Part shown: positions 48,933 to 59,396 of the stretch, one piece after another | How positions within the stretch are numbered: position 1 is the first letter of the stretch | Layout of the letters: every line of letters begins with the position of its first letter | Assembly (NCBI GenBank): GCA_964036195.1 | Contig: OZ038450.1 | Span: 3,412,701-3,476,700, forward strand | Source of the DNA: Sphaerolaimus hirsutus | Taxonomy: Eukaryota > Nematoda > Chromadorea > Monhysterida > Sphaerolaimidae | Length of the DNA: 64,000 bases | Reading direction: 5' to 3' | The notes under the pieces: generated by a model | Told to the model about the DNA's origin: nothing | The model's database searches: none | The model's input: the letters and a program-made list of their open reading frames with translations, nothing else | Position numbers and translations under genes: made by a program

Positions 48933-49540
48933 TCTTGGAAATTTCGTGTTTTTTAAAAATATTTTTGATTTGTCGTTTTCGTTGTTTGTGAATAGATGCG
49001 AGATGGAATTTGCATATTTTGCGCTATAATTTGTATTCTCATGTACTTGTCAAAAGTTGAATGCATGTTGATATTTAATATTAAAATAGTGTGTCTAATG
49101 TTTAATGGGGGTAATTATATATAATTGTCAATTTTCCAGCTGTTATGGTAGTTTGGCATGTATCTATTTAGTTAAATTTCTCGCCCTGTCACGTGACGTA
49201 AACGAGTCCTTAGAAACAAAGATAACAAGTTCTTTTTAGTGTTGTCCAAACTGCGAGATAAATTATTGGGTTTTGTCGTCATTTGACAAGGTTTGGAATT
49301 GTCTCCTGATCAGTCTCGTGTGGTTATAATACGAAGTTTTTTCACTATCGTCCGTTTGTAACATATTCGCTATTAGTTTGTTCGTTCGTTGACTTCTCGC
49401 TGTTAAACGCCAGCGTTCGTTTCGAAAATAAATTCGCCCGTCATAGAACCCATAAATTTAGCGTGAGCCGTTCAAAAACCACCAGAAATTTAATTCAAAA
49501 AAAGAAAAAAAATTCTACAAAATCTGCGCCCCGCCCGAAT

Positions 49541-52500
49541 ATGGGTGCGCCAGCGCAATTAGCTGATCGAACATTACCTGATACTGATGGAGTAGCTAAT
49601 GCGGGCGTTTTGGCGCTCACTAACAAAGGGGGGAATTTTGCCAAGAAAAAGGTGAATTGACCTACATACCCTAAATCCTTGAATAAGACCCAGGGGAGTT
49701 ATTTTTTCGCCAGACTTTTTTGGAGGGGGGAGTTATTCAAGGGGGGAGTTCGAGGGGGGGCGTTATTATTTCCTCAGGATACTTGGACTTGCTTCATTGT
49801 ATATATGCAGTATGTAAACTCGTTTAATTCAGGTAATTCACCGTCAAATAACAACAAAACAATGTGTATACACTGCATACATATTATGTATCTGCTGTCG
49901 CGGTCATAAGCTACTATTCTTTTATAGTTTTATATTGTATCCTTTTCATCAGAGGGAGGAGTTTTTAACAGGAGGGAGTTATTCAAGGGGGGAGTTATTT
50001 TTTCCTCACCCCGCCAACAGGGGGGACTTATTCGAGGGGGGTCTTATTCGAGGATTTGCGGTACAATAGTTGACAGACGAAATTTTCAAACCTGGCATAT
50101 CCGTTTTTAGTATTTAGAGTTTCCCTTAAGTGTTCGTCAACTGTTGGAGATCGAAAAATATTGCTAAACTTTGGTGTGTCCGAAACAGATTTATCAGTTT
50201 TGGAAACTGTCGTCAACTAGTGGCGTAGGTGCAATGTGCCTACACACACTAGTTTTCACCGTGACTTCGTGTGAAAACTGAATTTTTTCAATTGCAAATT
50301 AATGAACACGGTTGAATCATTTTATTTAATTTTAATTGGAATTTAAATTAATGAAAGTTAAAACATAAACATTGAAAAACTAAAACACACAGCATACAAT
50401 AAGAGTAGGCTGGTTGTCGCCATGTGGCCATTTCAGTTTTCACATAGGTCACGGTGGAAACTAGTGTGTGTAGGGCCATGGGCTCGCATCGTTTGTGCAT
50501 TCTGGCGTTTTTCTCGCTATAGGCTTGTCTCTTCGGAAGGTTGTTCCAAAAGTAAATAGAACAAATTTCATGGAGTTTGCAGCGATGGTCATCACCAGGT
50601 GCCAATCCCAAGCCCTGTAAAGTGTTAAGTAAAGTGTCAAGTCAAATGTAAAGTAAAGTGACAAATGTAAAGTAAAGTGTCAAGTCGAATGTCAAATGTA
50701 AAGTAAAGTCAATTGTGTATCCAAATCTTATTTTTTCGTATCCAAATCTGATGTTTTTGTATCCAAATCTTATTTTTCGACATAAGATTTGGATGCGAAA
50801 AATAAGATTTGGATACACAATTGACACTTTACTTTACATTTGACATTTGACTTGACACATTACTTCACATTTGACACTTTACTTTACATTTGACATTTGA
50901 CTTGACACTTTACTTTACATTTGACACTTTACTTTACATTTGACACTTTACTTTACACTTTACAGGGCCTGGGACTGCCCCCTGATATGCCAACTGTCGC
51001 CCCCCCCCCCCCCCGGTTTTTCCACAAATTTTCAGTATTGAACCAAAAAATGTTAAACACTGAGATGTCACGCAAATTTGTCAACTGCCAGGTGGAATGT
51101 AGAATCCCCGATGCAATGATTTTTAATTTAGGGGAGATTTATGTTTTGTTCGACATTTGACACTTGGCTGGCACACTGTTTAGTTGACAGTCAGAATACT
51201 GAAAATGGGTTCCCTTTAAGTCAATTTTGGACCCATTTATTGTACCGGAATAAATTTTTGTTCTCTCTCAACAGTAGTTTACTGACTTCACATTCGGGTA
51301 AATGTCAGCCCGCCCAAACACTGATTTAGAAATTTTTGAAATGGCTGCTGTCAACTGGTGTGCGTACTACGCGTAGCAATGCGTTTGCGATTTTATCTGA
51401 CCGAGTGCATGGCAATGGCACAATCTCTAATTGTTACCCAGAATATGTAACTCCGAAGTGTGTCAGAAGCCATTTGATGTGGTAGTACTGCGTAGAATGC
51501 AGGAACCAGGTACCTTCATCCAACCAGAGTTGTTAAAAGTACCGAACTTTTTTCAAAATATACGTAAACGTAAAGTATTTACCGTATTACCTCGAATTAT
51601 CCCCCCCTTGAATTAACCCCCCCTCGAATTAACCCCCCCTCAAAATCGGCTGGGGAAATAATAAACCCCCCCCTCGAAATACCCCCCCCCCCTTCGGAAT
51701 GATGTACGTCATGTACATAATAAATACGTCATGTATGCAATGTACATGATGTATATTACTGTTTATCTGTTTTGCAGCTACACATGGACATGTTTGTGTA
51801 GCTAATCTACGTTTTTATGTCCAAATATATCTTGTTTGGACACATTTATTACCTGTTTTGAGCATGCAAATGCCTACTATTTACTACGATCCTTACGAAA
51901 ATTTCTGACGAAATAATAAGACCCCCCCTCGAATAAACCCCCCCTCGAATTAACCCCCCCTCAAATTTTGCTGGCGAAATAATAAACCCCCATGGGGGTA
52001 TTTCGAGGTAATACGGTATTTGTTACTCACCTCTTGAGTACAAAAAGTAATTTTTTTTACTTTTACTCATGAGCAAACGTGAGTAAAGGTACTTTTCCCC
52101 GCAGAAAACGTAAACGTGAGTACTTTTGAGAAATGTCGCCAAAATTTTTGAGAAATGTCGCTCAAAATCAGTCATTTTCATAACTTTTTGCCTATTTTAC
52201 GCAATTTTTGACTATATTTTTGGTTCTATACCCATTTTCGACTATTTTCCGTATTTTTATCTCATTTTGACCCTTTTTTGCCTTTAAAAACCTATATAAA
52301 AGACGATCTAAAATACGTTTTCTGTACTCGAGTACTTTCAAAAAGTATACGTAAAAGCGAGTACCAGAACTTTTTTCGGAGGAAACGTAAACGTATTTAC
52401 TCTGTAGGTACTCTAGTATATTTACGTATTTATCGAGTAAAAGTAAATACGTTTTAACAACTATGCATCCAACCACCAATCTCCCAATGTCAACTCAAAT

Positions 52501-54959
52501 TCACAACACAAAATTTTCCACACAATTTCTGTTATCAAACAACCCCATCACACCCCTCCCCACCATTACCCCTCTGACCCCCCAGGTCCCCCTGTTCCGT
52601 CTGGCCATCCAGTGCACTTGCGTGCTCCTGTGGTCCGGCTCGGAGTGGGCGGTGCCCATAGCGCACCTGGCGCCGCACGCGATGCTCTGGCGCCTGTACG
52701 CCAACGGCAGCGACAACGAGTCGGCCGGCGGCGGCGACAAGCCTGTCGCCGATGTGGATCTGTTCAAGTGGGGCTTGGGGCGGGGTGTTGTGGTTGATTT
52801 TTTTTTGGGGGTGGTGCTGTGGTTTCTTTTTTGGCGGGGGTGTTGTGGTTTTTTTTTGGCGGGGGTGTTGTGGTTGATTTGGGGGGGGGGTGTTGTGGTT
52901 GATTTTTTTTTGGGGGGTGGAGGGTGTTGTGGTTGATTTTGGGGGGAAGGGGTGTGGAGATTGATTTTTGTGGTGATGGCCTTTACTGGTGCCCCACGCG
53001 TACGTTGACGTGTGTCAACTCAGACTTCAGACAGTTTCACGTGTCGCAGCGTTATTTCCACATCGGCGATGTTGAAAAATACATTACGGCGAGTGTAGTG
53101 GAAGTTCGCTCTGCAACACGTGAAGCTGAAATCTGAGTTGACACAAACAAATTGACACACATGTGTCAACTAGTGTGCAGGCCGCCATTTGAGAAAACGT
53201 GGTAGTGTCTTGTAACGAATGTCACATAAAAATCTTTATCTGAGCCAACCCTGCTCATGATATTTACGCCAAACGTCATTGCCAGGCTTTTCAAATGCTA
53301 TATATACTCGGCGGACATGATACTCTGCCCTCGCACTCATTTACGTCTCACGTTGGAAGCGTGCCAATGATAAGTAAGCATGCGATCTTTGTGTTAAAGG
53401 TGAAGAATCAGCGTTGTGAATAAGTTAACATTTAGCATCATAAGGCCGGAATTAGAGCTCAGCGTCGATTCGACGTGAAATGATGACGTGAAATGTTTTC
53501 GTGAAATTAATTACACGAGTGTGGATCATGCTACGGGTCTACAATTTTCTAAGGATAATATATGAATCAATACCTTAATCGTGTCCAATACTGAGTGTTA
53601 TCAGCCACAACTAGAGCGAATTGAAAAATTCAATTTTTATCATTCCACGTCATCATTTTACGTCAGGGAACAACCTGACATTTCACGTCAGACTATTGCA
53701 AGCAAAAGTCTGACATGAAATGTCAAGTTGTTCCCTGACACTGTGACGTGAAATGATGATGACGTGAAATGATAAAAATTGAATTTTTCAATTCGCTCTA
53801 GTTGTGGCTGATAACACTCAGTATTGGACACGATTAAGGTATTGATTCATATATTATCCTTAGAAAATTGTAGACCCGTAGCATGATCCACACTCGTGTA
53901 ATTAATTTCACGAAAACATTTCACGTCATCATTTCACGTCGAATCGACGCTGAGCTCTAATTCCCGCTTAACAACGATTATTTTTTTCAACTTTTTATGA
54001 AAATTGCATGCGTAAAACAATCGTTGGCACGCTTCCGGCGGGAACCACACGTGCAGGGTGTAAAGTAACCGGAGTATACCTATAATATTTATATATCCGA
54101 GTTGCAAACACAGCGCCCTAAGAAACTGATATCTCTTCAGTTATCATGTAGAGGCCGCAAGTGGAATTAATTATCTGTGGATCCACAACGGGTGCAGTCC
54201 CGCACCCTGCAAAGTACTATGAAAAGTGTCAGATGTCATGCAAAATACCCTACAACTTTTCCACTGCAATGCAAAATAGCAAAAGTTGAGTGAAAAAAGT
54301 CAACTTTAATTGACACTTATGACATCTTACATGACACTTTACAGGGTGCGGGACTGCCACACCACGTGTGTAAAATCTCAATCCTTCCCAAACCTCCCTC
54401 CTAAATACAGGGTCGGCGTCAAAATCGAGCACATCTACGCGGGTCTGTTCTCGCTGATGTGCTCGTTCGCGGCGCTCACCGCGCTCGTGCTGCGGCCGTC
54501 CTTGGGGAAAGTGAGGGCAAAATTGGTCAAGAGACTGGTCACTCCCCACTGGGGCATGGTCATTGGTGGGTTTGGAGGTTGCTGTTTGTTAGGGTGCAGT
54601 CACAGACCCTGTAAAATGTCGAATGTTATGCAAAGTGTCTAAATGTGAGCCAAAGTGAGTGTCCAAAAATTGTAAAATTCAAAAAAATTTTAAACGTAAA
54701 TGTATATGCAGTTCACCTAATGAATTTATGTAGAGGGTTGTTTACACTTCCGAGCTTACAATAATTTAAACATTTCAGTTCTACTTCGACGTTGGGTTTG
54801 GGCGATTCTTGGGCGATTCGGTGGGCGAACGTGGCGTTGACGTTTTCGGCTACGTCGCTGCGCTACGTTGGCTACGTTGGCAACGTGCATTTCCGTTTTT
54901 CCGGTGCCCCATTGTGTTATGTGTGTCCTTTTGGCCAAGGAAAGGATTGGAGGCATTGA
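49541..54959 (+). CDS. Unrecognised multi-pass membrane protein
   Basis: Exons: 49541-49651 (ATG start, 37 codons, donor AAG then GTGAAT), 52586-52767 (donor AA then GTGGGG), 54411 to 54565 or 54569, and a last exon from 54779. Phases of the first three agree. Exon 2 holds a hydrophobic segment (LAIQCTCVLLW) followed by a Gly/Asp/Ser-rich loop; exon 3 holds another (IYAGLFSLMCSFAALTALVL) and a basic stretch. The last exon is uncertain: donor 54566 gives a stop at 54838-54840, donor 54570 gives a longer C-terminus with a stop at 54957-54959. I do not recognise the family. It follows SF3B1 on the same strand after about 600 bp. Intron 1 contains an introner-family copy in sense orientation and other MITEs. 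Confidence 0.5.
49668..50064. mobile_element. TA-type palindromic MITE
   Basis: TACCCTAAATCCTTGAATAA at the left mirrors CTTATTCGAGGATTTGCGGT at the right; G-rich GAGTTATTCAAGGGGGG units inside each arm. Confidence 0.65.
50236..50477. mobile_element. ACACACTAGTTTTCACCG-type MITE
   Basis: CACACACTAGTTTTCACCG mirrors CGGTGGAAACTAGTGTGTG. Closely similar to the copies at 44461 and 48415. Confidence 0.7.
50599..50981 (+). mobile_element. Introner-family MITE in membrane-protein intron 1, sense, variant interior
   Basis: CAG, GTGCCAATCCCAAGCCC, interior of TGTAAAGTAAAGTGTCAA units around an ATCCAAATCTTAT hairpin, GGGACTGCCCC, then CTG. The two flanking triplets differ by A/T. It is not at an exon border in the present model. 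Confidence 0.7.
51580..52018. mobile_element. TA-type palindromic MITE, twin of 36032-36469
   Basis: Starts TACCGTATTACCTCG and ends GAGGTAATACGGTA; the interior matches the inverse of the 36-kb copy almost throughout. Confidence 0.8.
53451..53970. repeat. 520-bp near-perfect foldback (palindromic) element
   Basis: The left arm from TAAGGCCGGAATTAGAGCTC is repeated inverted to GAGCTCTAATTCCCGCTTA at the right. The arms are about 255 bp each with a short centre near 53710. Differences between arms are few. No open frame; a foldback transposon or long-hairpin MITE in intron 2 of the membrane-protein gene. Confidence 0.85.
54191..54360 (+). mobile_element. Introner-family MITE, diverged, before exon 3 of the membrane-protein gene
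   Basis: GGTGCAGTCCCGCACCCTG at the left mirrors CAGGGTGCGGGACTGCCAC at the right. The same variant ends occur near 12996-13140. The real acceptor lies 50 bp further on (CTAAATACAG). A truncated family copy starts at 54596. Confidence 0.6.
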
Positions 54960-54969
54960 GGATCTGACA

Positions 54970-56780
54970 CAAAGTTGACGCTGTGATGTAAATAGTTGTT
55001 TTTCTTTGTTTAGAAATTTTTTTAGTTAATTAAGTAGTTTTTTTTAAAAGAAAGTGAGACAAGTGAGGTGGCAACAATGCTATTTGTGACAGATTGATTA
55101 AAAAAAGTATTTTTTCTAATTTTACCGGCAGTTTAGATTGCATAACAAAGTTTCACTTATTGTCTCTAAGTAAAAAAGGTGACACTGCGGTTACATGTCG
55201 TAGTGCGTGAATGGTCAGTGATGGCTGAGGACACGTAGGTGGATATTTGACTAACTTTCGCTGCATTTTTTGAAGTGAGGGCCGTGGCTATTGATCTAGT
55301 ATGTACTGTGCATTTCTGCATTTCGGAATTGAGAAACAAAAGTTAATTTACAAGCGATTTTACAAAAGTACACTGATTATAGAGGTGCGGTGATGATTGG
55401 TGTTGAAAATGAGAGGTAATTAAAAGAATCAGGTCTAACTCGACAGGCATGATCTCATGTCTAAATGCCTACTCCCTTGGCTTGTTGTGAGAACAGCCCA
55501 GTCCGCCGATCTCATCGAAACAAGCACCCATACAGTGACAAGTGTACTTATTTCTGAGTGAATTGTGCGCAGTTCGGTATTTTCGGGGTGTGGTTTTTGC
55601 ACAGTGCGTATGGGATCAAAAAGCCGTGGTTAATTAATTAACATTCTGGTAGCAGAATGAGTGGTGTAGCAGCGAGAGTGGTCATTTTCTAGAGATGAGT
55701 GTCTTCGGTGGTTAGTGGCTGTTGCGTTTCGGCATGTGGCAGTGGATTCACTCAGATATTTTGTTCAGTTTCGAACTTCTAAAAAAGTTATGCAATTTAA
55801 ACATGCATTTGAGCTAAAAAGATTGAGATTTATCAACTTTCCAGTTGCCAATCATTTGCGTTCGTATTTTTATTAAGTGTTATACCGATTTCACATTCAT
55901 TTTAACTTTAGGTTTGGTAGGGAATAGGTAAAACTCGGGTATGTTAATTTTTATTCGATTTCTACTTTTGCAACTTCGCTATTTTTTATCTACCTAATCC
56001 TGGATTGATTGTTTTTTTTGAGTATTTCCTTTTCCCTTAGAAAACTGATAACTTGACATTTGGATATTTAGGAATTTATGCAAATTTCGTGGTTGATCTT
56101 TATTATACAAAGAGATGAAATAATAAGCCGCTTGTTTTTCCTGTTTTTTCCCCGAATATTTTGATAAGTGTAAAGGTGATCTGATTTGAGTGCGTATTTT
56201 ATCACTCTGGTGGAATTTCCGCTAAGCGTCTTTAAAACGGTACCGTAATTCATTTTTTCCTTGACAGTCAGTGTGAAAGTTAATTCCATTCGCCTTACCG
56301 GTATCCTAATCTCATCATGGATTATCCCACTTACGATATTTTTTCGTTGTGCATTAATAATACGTGTGCGTCTTATGCTTTGGATATCAACGTTACCTGA
56401 GTTTACTATACGCTCTTTTTGCTGATGGGATTATTGTTCGCGTGTTTATTTGTCTTGCTTATCGCTGTGTGTTTTCCCGTTCGTGGAGGTGGTTTTGGAT
56501 TTTCGGTAGAGTTCGCTGAGTAATTTTTGAATCGCCCACCATTTTTTCGCGCTAAAACAAGTTTTTACAGTATCTCTTGTGTTTTTCCTGTTCTTTTCAT
56601 TCTTCTCGCATTCGTTCATTTTCTATTTTCGTACTCGTTCCCGTTCCCATCCGTTTTTGCGCGTGAATTTTTTGTGTTTTTGTGTACTTTGATCGACATA
56701 TCCTGTAAACTGACGCCGTGAATAATTTTCGGTATGCCCATTTTCAAATTCCGTGTGTCCGTCAAATCGTTTGTAAGCAT
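54970..56780. other. No gene recognised
   Basis: AT-rich sequence with short open frames only and none of the MITE termini seen elsewhere. The first part of the retrotransposon's 5' LTR may lie in its right half, but its outer border could not be placed without the 3' LTR, which is outside the window. Confidence 0.5.
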
Positions 56781-56831
56781 GCTTCTCGTGGTATGTGGAA
56801 GTGTTGTCTGGACTTGGCTTATGTTGTTGCG

Positions 56832-57317
56832 TATAAAAGCGTACCGTAACTTAGAGTAGGGGTCGATTCAGTCGAAATTGCTTCGGTTTTATTTTCTTGA
56901 GTGTTTTCGAAGGTTTTGTGCCGCTGGTTAGAAACTCGTTCTCAGTGTGTTCCCTGTGTTCTATCTGAATGTGTGAATTCTGAGTCTAAAAATCGCCTAA
57001 AATAAAATCTCTTCTAAAAACTTCGGACCCCTTGGTGTAAATTAGACATTCAACTAATTGCTAGTGCGTTGATAAAAACGCCATTCGCTAAAAAGCTAAC
57101 TAATTGACGTAGCGTACACCTGTGACATTCACTTCGGTGAATTCACCATTGTGCATTGCGAATTCAATCGGTAGTCGCTTTTCCGTTGCCTTACTTTGTC
57201 GCTCATCCAACGAGTAGGTGTGAGATCGGTAAAACTTGGCAGTTTGCCATAGTGGAATTTGGTTGAGTAAAAAGCAGCCGGTGAAAATTCATGACAACTG
57301 GTAGCAGCGAGTGGTTT
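56832..57317 (+). promoter_or_regulatory. Putative 5' LTR core and primer-binding site of the Ty3/Gypsy element
   Basis: TATAAAAG at 56832-56839, AATAAA at 57001-57006, and TGGTAGCAGCGAGTGGT at 57300-57316 follow in the order TATA, polyadenylation signal, primer-binding site. The last begins TGG as expected for pairing with a tRNA 3' CCA end. The gag frame follows. The LTR right border would be just before 57300; the left border is not identified. Confidence 0.5.
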
Positions 57318-57818
57318 GTTTAATATTCCCAGTGAGTTCAGGCGCCTGATCACCGTTTGACAATCGCTGGTGAGAACAAACGAACCACCGCCCGGCTGGA
57401 GGAACGGAAGGCTACCCGATCGACGCAACCGATAAGTACGGATATTTTTGTATTGGGACGTGAAACTGACGAAATTATTAGTGGGCAAAAAAGGGAAAAG
57501 CGGAAAAGTAAGAAAAAACCGAAAGTTCAGTTCAGTACGGACGCGCACTGTTCTGAGCCGGGAACCGCTGAGTTGAGTGACGAACCTAACGACTTTGACG
57601 TCAACTGCTGGGTGGACGCGGAAGGACCGGTCCCTGAAAGAGGTGCGGAGGAGCCATTCCCGACCTTTGAGCAAGGCAAGCCAAGTGCGGGTGCGGAGGT
57701 GCCATTCCCGACCGCAGGGCAAAGTAAGTTAGGGCACCGAAGCGCGAGTGCCGGGTACCGAAGCGCGAGTACCCAGTCGTCGAGTGAGTGTGTGCTTTTC
57801 CGGTATTCTACTTTGAGT

Positions 57819-59396
57819 ATGGCGCATGCAAGCGGTAGTGGTGTGAATACAGGTCCAGATGTGGTGCAATTGTTGATTCAAGCGAAAAATTTGACTTTGA
57901 ATCAAATTAATTCATCGATAGTGGGGAATTCGGTTCAGGGGTCAGAATGGAACCTTAGTCAAGTTGTGACTCAAACGGTGAGTATTGCCGCTTATTTGTA
58001 TAATCAGCGACCCATGAGTTCATTGGAAAATGGAAACATGAGTGATAATGACGAAAAATTAGTGTCATTAGTAAAGTTAGGTGTTGACTGCTATAATTTG
58101 TGAAATGATGTGAGTCAAATTGCGGACGCGATTAATGCATTTGCCGAGCATATTCATTTAGAGAAGCCTGACATGCAAGCCATTAATTCTGTAATTAGCG
58201 CTGTTTCTAATTCGGGAGGGTGCTCTACCGCTACCACACCACCTATACCTGCCGTGAGTATGGTTGCTACCAGTAGGGAGGGTTATGCCGCCGCCATGAC
58301 TGCGCTTACTGGACAGGTGATACCATTTAAGGGGCGCGCTGATGATAAGTTTGCTGATTGGCGTAAAAATTGGGATGCAGTTTGTGAAGCGTTGCAAATT
58401 CCGACAGACGAGCGAAAATCGCTGCTTCTGGTTTATTTGCGTGACAGCGCGCGTTCGATTTATATGTCACATAAGAGTGAATTGATTAATTTGGATTATG
58501 AGGAGTTCATGGACGCTTTGGAACGTTATTATACTAACCCCATTTCGGAGCATCATGCGCAAAGGGAAGTAATTAGTAGTGAGCAGGGCGAAGATGAAGA
58601 TGTGTTAAATTGGTCAGTATGGCTGGAGAAAATTATAAAACGCGCTTTTCCGAAACTTTCAAAAATTGAACGCGAAAAGATGGCAGTGGCGAAATTTGTT
58701 AGTGGATTGTACCCTGACATCCGTAGGAATGTATCCATTACCGCTGGGGCTAAGTTTCAAGACGTAGTCAATAATGCGCGCACGCAAGAAAGTTTTCTGG
58801 AAATTGATAAGGACAAAGTGGGTGGTAAGAAAAAGTCAAAATCCAATGCTGAATTAGTTTCAGAAGCCACCAATTCGGTAATCGAGCGAATTTTTGCCTT
58901 AGGGGGTGCGGGAGCTTTTGGAAATTCCCCGCCCGTTTCGTCGGCGGCGGAAAATCCAAAGTTTGAGGAACAGCGAGTGAAACTGGAAGAACTTTCTAAG
59001 CAATTAGAGGATAAGGATAAGCGTTTAGTTGATTTAGAAAAGCAATTGATAGGTAATAATGCTGCGAAACCAGTTTCCAAATTTAGGCCGCGTAAATTTG
59101 ATGAGGGCTGTTATGAATGTGGGGCAGATGACCATTTTCGTTCTGATTGTCCTAAGTTGACAGAAGAGGAAAGAGCGCGCTTTAGAAATTTTCGGCGCGG
59201 GCCGCCGCAGCGACCAATGAATAACTTTAGAGGTCCAGCGAATATGATGCGCTCTGCACAGCAACCCGTATATCCCATGCAAGCGGCGCCTTACCTGTAT
59301 TATCCCCCTCCCGCGCAAATGTCAACCACTAATTGGTCTCCAGTGCAACAAGTTCAATCATCGCAAATGGCCATTGCAGCCTGCTCCGTCAACTGA
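57819..59396 (+). pseudogene. gag: Ty3/Gypsy retrotransposon gag, with one in-frame stop
   Basis: The first in-frame ATG is at 57819, although the same frame is open back to 57357. A TGA at 58101-58103 interrupts it and the same frame reopens at once to 59396. The middle resembles retrotransposon capsid (FKGRADDKFADWRKNW, then a Tyr/Leu-rich helix region). Near the end, about 59107-59151, is a CCHC zinc knuckle (CYECGADDHFRSDCP), followed by an Arg/Pro-rich tail. The particle protein would bind and package element RNA. The stop may be decay or a readthrough site. Confidence 0.85.
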
